Below are positions 5,834-7,217 of a stretch of 7,217 nt of DNA, piece after piece (the first letter of the stretch is position 1; each line of letters begins with the position of its first letter). The notes beneath the pieces are model-generated. The model had not been told where the DNA came from, did no database searches, and was given only the letters and a program-made list of their open reading frames with translations. The DNA comes from an uncultured Verrucomicrobiota bacterium (lineage in GTDB: Bacteria; Verrucomicrobiota; Kiritimatiellia; RFP12; UBA1067), in contig CAMNLN010000182.1 in the NCBI GenBank assembly GCA_946543025.1, forward strand, positions 1-7,217, given 5' to 3'. Both the position numbers and the translations under genes were made by a program.

Positions 5834-6690
5834 GCCGTTTGTCGTTTCTTGCGGCCTCGGCGGCCAATCGTCTGGCGGCCTGTCTGCCGTCCTCGCTGGG
5901 GCGCTGGCTGCGCAACCGTTCCTGGCCGTGCGCCAGGCCCGTGTTGCGCTATCTGGAGTTCCACCTCACGGACCATTGCAATATGAATTGTGGCGGCTGC
6001 ACGCACTTTGCCCCGATGGCCGACCGCTGGTTCGCGGACAAGGAGCGCGTGACGGCGGACTTCGATCGGCTCAAGGCACTCTTTCGAAACATCAGGGAAA
6101 TTCGTGTGATGGGCGGGGAGCCGTTGCTCCATCCCGATTGTGTCTCGTTCTTGCAGATCGTTCGCGACGCGTTTCCCGCGTGCCGTCTGGCGCTAGTGAC
6201 GAACGGGCTTTTGTTGGCACGCCAGTCTGCGGAGTTCTGGAAGGCTTGCCGTGCGACGAGAACGATCATCTCGCTGTCCGTCTATCCGCCAGTTCGTCCG
6301 CAGGTGGAGATGCTGACCGCAAGATGCAGGGAAGAGAGGGTTCCGCTTGAATGCGTCGAGAGCGGCATGTTCCTTGCGCGATACATCCCCGAGGGGAACG
6401 TTGATGTTCGCAAGGCGTTCCGCTTTTGCCGCGGCAGCTGGTATTTTTGCCCGATTCTGCGCGAAGGGCGCGTATACAGGTGCGCCATGGGATGCTACGC
6501 CGCCTACTGGAACCGCGCGGCAAAGGATGGAATGCCGGCCGAGGATGGCATTGCGCTCGGATCGGCTACCGGTCCGGAGATACTGGATTACTTGATGCGC
6601 CCTATGCCGACTTGCGCGTACTGTTCGCCAAAGGCTCGGGCCTTCGCTTGGCGCAACGGCACGCCGAGGCTGGAGGACTGGATCAGGTAG
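5830..6690 (+). CDS. Radical SAM enzyme with C-terminal cysteine-rich (SPASM/twitch-like) region
   Basis: This 286-residue protein has the radical SAM cluster motif CNMNCGGC (CX3CX2C; C50, C54, C57), which binds a [4Fe-4S] cluster that cleaves S-adenosylmethionine. GGEP (95-98) contacts SAM, and LVTNGLLL (122-129) is a further barrel strand. Six more cysteines lie towards the end: C200, C207, C218, C222, C262 and C265. The segment C207-X5-G-X4-C218 followed by CX3C and CX2C resembles a twitch or SPASM auxiliary-cluster region. Residues 1-38 are basic and partly hydrophobic and may be a membrane-associating extension. The start overlaps the GT2 stop as ATGA, with AAAGGAG (5813-5819) ten bases upstream, so the two are probably cotranslated. 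Similar radical SAM proteins sit beside glycosyltransferases in bacterial glycan loci, so sugar or glycan tailoring is the likeliest role. The reaction is unknown, and a peptide substrate is an alternative. Confidence 0.9.
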   Translation: MSRLSFLAASAANRLAACLPSSLGRWLRNRSWPCARPVLRYLEFHLTDHCNMNCGGCTHFAPMADRWFADKERVTADFDRLKALFRNIREIRVMGGEPLLHPDCVSFLQIVRDAFPACRLALVTNGLLLARQSAEFWKACRATRTIISLSVYPPVRPQVEMLTARCREERVPLECVESGMFLARYIPEGNVDVRKAFRFCRGSWYFCPILREGRVYRCAMGCYAAYWNRAAKDGMPAEDGIALGSATGPEILDYLMRPMPTCAYCSPKARAFAWRNGTPRLEDWIR

Positions 6691-6695
6691 CGGGT

Positions 6696-7217
6696 TCAGC
6701 CGTTGGACTGGTCCGTCGGCTGCCAAATCGAATCCGCCGCAAGCCTTTTCAGCCCGAGTGCGCCGGCGAGGCTGCGCCTGTAGATTCCGAACTTTCGTCT
6801 GGCGGCGGGACGACGCGAGGCTGGACCGCACAGCCATGAGCCAAGCCAGCGGACGAGTTGTGCCGCCGTTCGAATCCCCCATGTCCATTCGCGGACTCGT
6901 CCGCCGAACGGGGATCGACGCATCGCCTCCCGGTAGCAGGCCGGCATGCGCCATGGTGCGCGCAACCACACCTTGACGGTAGGTCCGGCGAAATGGAGGA
7001 TGGCGGGGTGTCGGCAGGCGTTGCGGAGTTCTTCGTCTGTGTACACGGTTCTCAACGGGGCGTATTCGCGTGCCGACGTCATTTCGTCGCTGAATTTCAG
7101 CCGTTCGAACACGCAGTAGGAAAGCGGGACGGGGGCTATGTCGTCGGCCGCGATGTTCAGCACGTCGAGGTCGCACATCGTGAGGCGGTTGCCGTATTCT
7201 GACACGACACGTTCGCA
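6696..7217 (-). CDS. GT8-like glycosyltransferase, C-terminal part (partial)
   Basis: The frame runs in from the right edge on the minus strand and ends at TGA (6696-6698), giving 173 residues. The GTG at 7203-7205 is internal rather than a start, because sequence before it stays open to the edge. CDLDVLN (visible residues 15-21) corresponds to the DQDVLN-type motif of GT8 enzymes. The following TDEELRNACRHPAILHFAG and KVW (about 60-84) match the GT8 ending that usually reads H-F/Y-A-G-x-x-KPW, with proline replaced by valine. The catalytic N-terminal half, including the DxD motif, lies outside the window. About 85 arginine-rich residues follow the domain, with no recognised fold. GT8 enzymes are retaining glycosyl or glycosylphosphate transferases used in LPS and other surface glycans. 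It converges on the radical SAM gene with 5 bp between the stops, suggesting a shared glycan locus on both strands. Confidence 0.8.
   Translation of the reverse strand, partial: CERVVSEYGNRLTMCDLDVLNIAADDIAPVPLSYCVFERLKFSDEMTSAREYAPLRTVYTDEELRNACRHPAILHFAGPTVKVWLRAPWRMPACYREAMRRSPFGGRVREWTWGIRTAAQLVRWLGSWLCGPASRRPAARRKFGIYRRSLAGALGLKRLAADSIWQPTDQSNG
6697..6722. terminator. Candidate hairpin at the convergent radical SAM/GT8 junction
   Basis: CAGCCG (6697-6702) pairs with CGGCTG (6717-6722). After a T/T mismatch, TGGA pairs with TCCG (one G-T wobble) around a CTGG loop. It starts seven bases past the radical SAM stop and overlaps the last codons of the GT8-like gene. Neither strand has a T-run after the stem, so it is not a standard intrinsic terminator. 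It may only slow polymerase or protect 3' ends, or be chance. Confidence 0.25.

Noticed and set aside
6193..7176. 327-codon minus-strand open frame spanning the radical SAM and GT8 genes
   Set aside because: It crosses two convergent recognised genes in other frames and is rich in Arg, Pro and Ala without motifs, so it is a shadow frame.

Overview
The window looks like a stretch of a GC-rich chromosome from the PVC superphylum (Planctomycetes, Verrucomicrobia, Lentisphaerae, Kiritimatiellaeota). The reason is a minus-strand operon made of protein families concentrated in that group: a DUF1549/DUF1553 (PSCyt2/PSD1-type) protein, a DUF1501 protein and a PPC-domain protein. Kiritimatiellaeota or Lentisphaerae seem the most likely, but this is inference from family content only. 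No tRNA, rRNA, CRISPR array or insertion sequence was seen.

Layout: (1) bases 1-135 hold the 3' end of an unrecognised plus-strand gene. (2) Bases 153-189 form a strong hairpin, probably a bidirectional terminator between two converging transcripts. (3) Bases 4688 down to 215 are a compact three-gene minus-strand operon: a Tat-signal DUF1549/DUF1553 protein, then 15 bp later a DUF1501 alkaline-phosphatase-fold protein, then 40 bp later a secreted PPC-domain protein ending in a single CXXCH haem motif. (4) Bases 4689-4837 are a divergent intergenic region. (5) Bases 4838-6690 are a plus-strand pair overlapping by 4 bp (ATGA): a GT2 glycosyltransferase and a radical SAM enzyme. (6) Bases 6696-7217 are the 3' end of a minus-strand GT8-like glycosyltransferase, with its stop 5 bp from the radical SAM stop.

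The three-gene operon is probably an envelope system. In planctomycetes these families co-occur and are usually guessed to act on polysaccharides or sulfated substrates, but no biochemical role is established. This version is stripped down. The DUF1549 protein has lost its expected CXXCH, the DUF1501 protein has no export signal of its own, and the only CXXCH of the operon sits at the extreme C-terminus of the third protein. The GT2, radical SAM and GT8 genes look like part of a surface-glycan locus, in which the radical SAM enzyme may tailor a sugar or another locus product.

The most distinctive points are the redistributed haem motif and export signal across the operon, the same-frame five-codon gap between DUF1553 and DUF1501, a possibly leaderless start for the GT2 gene, and the GT2/radical SAM coupling.
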